From the NCBI GenBank assembly GCA_002502625.1, contig DAPV01000035.1, positions 73,624 to 118,785 on the forward strand: a DNA stretch of 45,162 nucleotides, written 5' to 3'. A program made the position numbers and the translations under genes. A model generated the notes under the pieces. It made no database searches. It saw only the letters and a list, made by a program, of their open reading frames with translations, and was not told the origin of the DNA. This document shows, one piece after another, positions 42,857 to 45,162 of this stretch (position 1 is the first letter of the stretch; each line of letters opens with the position of its first letter). Origin of the DNA: Euryarchaeota archaeon UBA125. Its GTDB lineage: Archaea > Thermoplasmatota > Poseidoniia > Poseidoniales > Thalassarchaeaceae.

Positions 42857-44185
42857 ATGGCGGGCGATAGTAGCAATCTATTGTATATCGGCGCAATTTT
42901 GAGTGTTGCCTTGGGAGCAATGTCATTACGAATAATCCGTAAAAATAAGGATTTAGAGTGGAATGAAGCGTTAGCGGCTCGAATTATTTGTTGGATGTTT
43001 ATTGGAAAGGGGATTCAAAATGCTGCTGTTGCAAATATGCAAGACACTTCAGTAGATATGTGGCAATTTTATGCCCAATTATCTTCTGGATTGGATAATT
43101 TATTCACTGGCACAATTATTGCTCTTGCATTGATTTATCCAGTCCCATTACTACGTAGTGAAAAGCAGGTGAAAATAGGATTTACAATGTTGTTTGGGTT
43201 TCTTGTGTATGTGATATTGTTAGAAGTTTCTGGAAATCCTTACACGGTTTTCGAACTACCTGGGATTGTATATTGGATGGCGATGATTTGTTGGTCAACA
43301 ATGTATCTAAAATTCAGATTAATTGACCCAGGAAATAGTAATGATTCTACGGACAATATTGCAATAGTTTCTGGGTTGTTTTTGACTTTATTAATGGGGC
43401 ATATTTGGATGTGGTGGCCTGGTATGGTATTGCAATCTAATTATTTCTATTTCTTTGATCTCGCTGGTGGGCCAATGACTTCAATGACTTGGGATTATAT
43501 GTGGAACGCGTCATACACAATATGTATTGTAACTGGATTTATGTTATTGGGTGTCGAAATATTCCAATACTCTAAAGGAAATGGTAGTATATTGTTGTAC
43601 TTGATCATACCATACTTTATCTTAGGAGCTATTGGATATATTGTATATTCTGCCCCCGAAACTACCGTTAGCCATACTCGCGGTACTAACGATACACTAG
43701 CAAGTATCTGGAATTTATTAACTTCGCAACTTCATTTTACAGTAATGCGGCCATTAATTGCAATGTTTGTATTATTAAAATTTGGACTGTTCAATATAAA
43801 TGAAGAAACGAAACCCATGGCAAAGATCATGACAATTATTTTGATTGTTGTAGCTACATCAGCAATTTTGGAATTGATTCAATCTATTGTTCCAATAAAT
43901 CAAATGATATCCGCGGCACTGTTAGGAATCATCATTGCATTAGGTATAGGTTGGGAAGAAAGGTCTTTTGATAGTTTAGCATCAAACAAATCAAATGTAA
44001 GAGTGGGTGTTGGGAAACGGTGGTTTCCAAATGTCTCCATATCACAAAAAACTCTTGAACGATTAGATTTAGTTTGCTTCATATACATTCTTGTTATATT
44101 TTTGATTTCATTTATTGTATGGCAAACTGATATGTTAGTTACTGTAATGTTAGAGAGGTATGCTGAAGCTGGTGGTGTTGGTTGA
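42857..44185 (+). CDS. Multi-helix membrane protein, possible paralogue of the 40246 product
   Basis: The 442-residue protein has about ten hydrophobic segments. The N-terminal layout (helix, charged turn, RIICWMFIGKGIQNAAVAN, then IIALALIYPVPLL) parallels the 40246 protein (RFVSILLFIEGLKGLWQASN and AVILYLLFPVYF) and also the 7TM sensor modules found before histidine kinases. There is no kinase domain. The C-terminus ends in a short helix that runs into the next gene, with stop and start overlapping as TGATG at 44183-44187. Function unknown. Confidence 0.7.
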   Translation: MAGDSSNLLYIGAILSVALGAMSLRIIRKNKDLEWNEALAARIICWMFIGKGIQNAAVANMQDTSVDMWQFYAQLSSGLDNLFTGTIIALALIYPVPLLRSEKQVKIGFTMLFGFLVYVILLEVSGNPYTVFELPGIVYWMAMICWSTMYLKFRLIDPGNSNDSTDNIAIVSGLFLTLLMGHIWMWWPGMVLQSNYFYFFDLAGGPMTSMTWDYMWNASYTICIVTGFMLLGVEIFQYSKGNGSILLYLIIPYFILGAIGYIVYSAPETTVSHTRGTNDTLASIWNLLTSQLHFTVMRPLIAMFVLLKFGLFNINEETKPMAKIMTIILIVVATSAILELIQSIVPINQMISAALLGIIIALGIGWEERSFDSLASNKSNVRVGVGKRWFPNVSISQKTLERLDLVCFIYILVIFLISFIVWQTDMLVTVMLERYAEAGGVG

Positions 44186-44877
44186 TGAGTGATGATAATA
44201 TTCTCTTTGATTTGCGTTCCGATAAGAGAGCGTTGAAACATATATCCATATTTTTCTCGGTGTTAATTGTAGTCTTACTATATCATGCAACGGTTTTCTT
44301 TGTAATAATGGGGGATGACATTTCAGTTAAAGATTTAGAGAAATCTTTCATCATTTCATTTCAAGAAGTTGAGAATGAAGACATCGATACGAGAAGTATT
44401 GATGATGGCGATCGTGAAGTTATTGAGTTAGAGATTTTAGAAAATTCATTTTCTGAATATGATGGGTTTGGGGTGTTATTTGTAGATATTGAATATGGTG
44501 AGACTTCAGGACAATTTGCCGATCCATGTGATTCAGTAAGTGCAGATATTTCACCAAGTGGAGTAAAAGCAGATTGGGAAAATGAAAATAATGTATTGGC
44601 TGGAACTAGTTCGAGTTGTGAAATAATTTCATTGGTAGTTTATGTATTTCCAGAATATAATTCAAGTACACAAAATGTGAGTGGGGAAAATAAAGAATAT
44701 TGGGAATCGTTGTGGGAGAACTCGAGTTATGGTGTTGGAACCTTTCATTTAGAAGTGGAAGTGAATGTTAACCAGCCCCCAACAGCAGGAATCCCAACTA
44801 TCCAAGATGATGATGAGGAAATAATTGTCAGTTGGCGTAGTGTTTACTTTACAAGTAATATAGAAGAAATTGAATGA
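44185..44877 (+). CDS. Single-helix membrane protein with outside beta-rich domain
   Basis: The start is the ATG at 44185 that overlaps the stop of the preceding gene, giving 230 residues. A basic N-terminus is followed by one helix at about 20-43, so most of the protein lies outside. The outside part is acidic, has two Cys (DPCDSV and SSCEII) and several sequons, and reads as beta strands. No family is recognised. Translational coupling to the multi-helix protein suggests the two work together. It ends directly before the stop of the nuclease gene on the other strand. Confidence 0.68.
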   Translation: MSDDNILFDLRSDKRALKHISIFFSVLIVVLLYHATVFFVIMGDDISVKDLEKSFIISFQEVENEDIDTRSIDDGDREVIELEILENSFSEYDGFGVLFVDIEYGETSGQFADPCDSVSADISPSGVKADWENENNVLAGTSSSCEIISLVVYVFPEYNSSTQNVSGENKEYWESLWENSSYGVGTFHLEVEVNVNQPPTAGIPTIQDDDEEIIVSWRSVYFTSNIEEIE

Positions 44878-45162
44878 TCAATCAATAATAAAAGATTGTC
44901 CATTTTCTGGTACGTGAACGTTTTGTCCGTTTTTCCCTATTGCTTCTTTTAGTGGATTAATCGATTCTTTAGGTAAATGAAATAATATTACGTCTTTTGC
45001 TTTGGTTTGCTTCGCAAAGTCAACAAGAGCTGAATGTCCTGCATGATTCGAAAGTTGGAATTTGTCAACCTCGCAATGGATTTCAACAATATCCCCATAG
45101 ATTGGGATTTTTCCTGTTTCGAGAAGCATCTTACCTCCTGTATCTTCAGCCTGATATCCTGT
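44878..45162 (-). CDS. Beta-CASP metallo-beta-lactamase nuclease, C-terminal part (5' end outside window)
   Basis: The frame runs off the right edge of the window and has no start here. It opens with TGYQAEDTGGKMLLETG, a clear match to the TGYQAEGTxGRxLL segment of beta-CASP RNases of the CPSF/RNase J class. SNHAGHSALVDF holds the motif C His of the metal site, and the VPENGQSF end is the RMMBL domain. Such enzymes degrade or trim RNA, or in some members DNA. Residues upstream with the HxHxDH site are outside the window. Confidence 0.85.
   Translation of the reverse strand, partial: TGYQAEDTGGKMLLETGKIPIYGDIVEIHCEVDKFQLSNHAGHSALVDFAKQTKAKDVILFHLPKESINPLKEAIGKNGQNVHVPENGQSFIID

Noticed and set aside
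1..45162. CRISPR arrays, insertion sequences, integrases, prophage or toxin-antitoxin genes
   Set aside because: No repeated spacer-like array, transposase, recombinase or phage gene was seen on either strand. The window reads as ordinary chromosome.

Overview
The window looks like chromosomal DNA of a planktonic marine euryarchaeon, most likely Marine Group II (Candidatus Poseidoniales). The archaeal signals are a replication factor C small subunit, RNA polymerase subunit P, diphthine synthase, a Trm5-type tRNA methyltransferase, a stand-alone GMP synthase amidotransferase subunit and a geranylgeranyl reductase for ether lipids. TATA-like boxes lie close to several start codons, which fits leaderless mRNAs. 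Coding is dense, the DNA is AT-rich, and many genes are secreted or membrane proteins. The lineage assignment is inference from gene content and style; no marker tree could be run.

Layout. 1-3.5 kb: a Cys/His-rich lipoprotein (cut at the window edge), a four-helix membrane protein and a large secreted, sequon-rich protein. 3.5-9 kb: hisS, an M50 membrane protease, a diverged fumarate-reductase-like flavoprotein and an unknown membrane protein. 9-16 kb: an information-processing block with tRNA-Arg(CCT), RFC small subunit, rpoP, guaA amidotransferase, a class II aldolase-like pseudoenzyme, tRNA-Asp(GTC), Trm5-like methyltransferase and dphB, interrupted by a membrane protein and a short TspO homologue. 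16-25.5 kb: metabolic and unknown genes (basic 569-residue protein, blue copper protein, cystathionine gamma-synthase type enzyme, DUF4126 and CutA, geranylgeranyl reductase, NagD-type HAD phosphatase, PCMT-like/TPR fusion). 25.5-38 kb: an MMPL/RND transporter followed by a surface-glycan region with a methyltransferase, two GT4 glycosyltransferases, and a Gfo/Idh dehydrogenase, hexapeptide acetyltransferase and DegT aminotransferase. A lipoprotein S15-type peptidase, a GYD protein and a DEAD-box helicase are interspersed. 38-45 kb: moeA, a TauE/SafE permease, two multi-helix membrane proteins, several small membrane or zinc-ribbon proteins and the end of a beta-CASP nuclease.

How the genes work together. 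The clearest pathway is the dehydrogenase/aminotransferase/acetyltransferase trio. It matches WbpB/WbpE/WbpD, which make 3-acetamido (diacetamido) uronic acid sugar nucleotides, and it lies beside glycosyltransferases. The secreted proteins elsewhere in the window are rich in N-glycosylation sequons and could be targets.

Most unusual items: the class II aldolase-like protein with lost metal ligands; the flavoprotein with lost dicarboxylate-binding residues; the M50 protease frame, which is open without a start codon back to the preceding amber stop; the PCMT-TPR fusion; and G7T tracts at the 5' ends of several genes. There is no CRISPR array, insertion sequence, integrase or rRNA, and no gene-free stretch over 300 bases.
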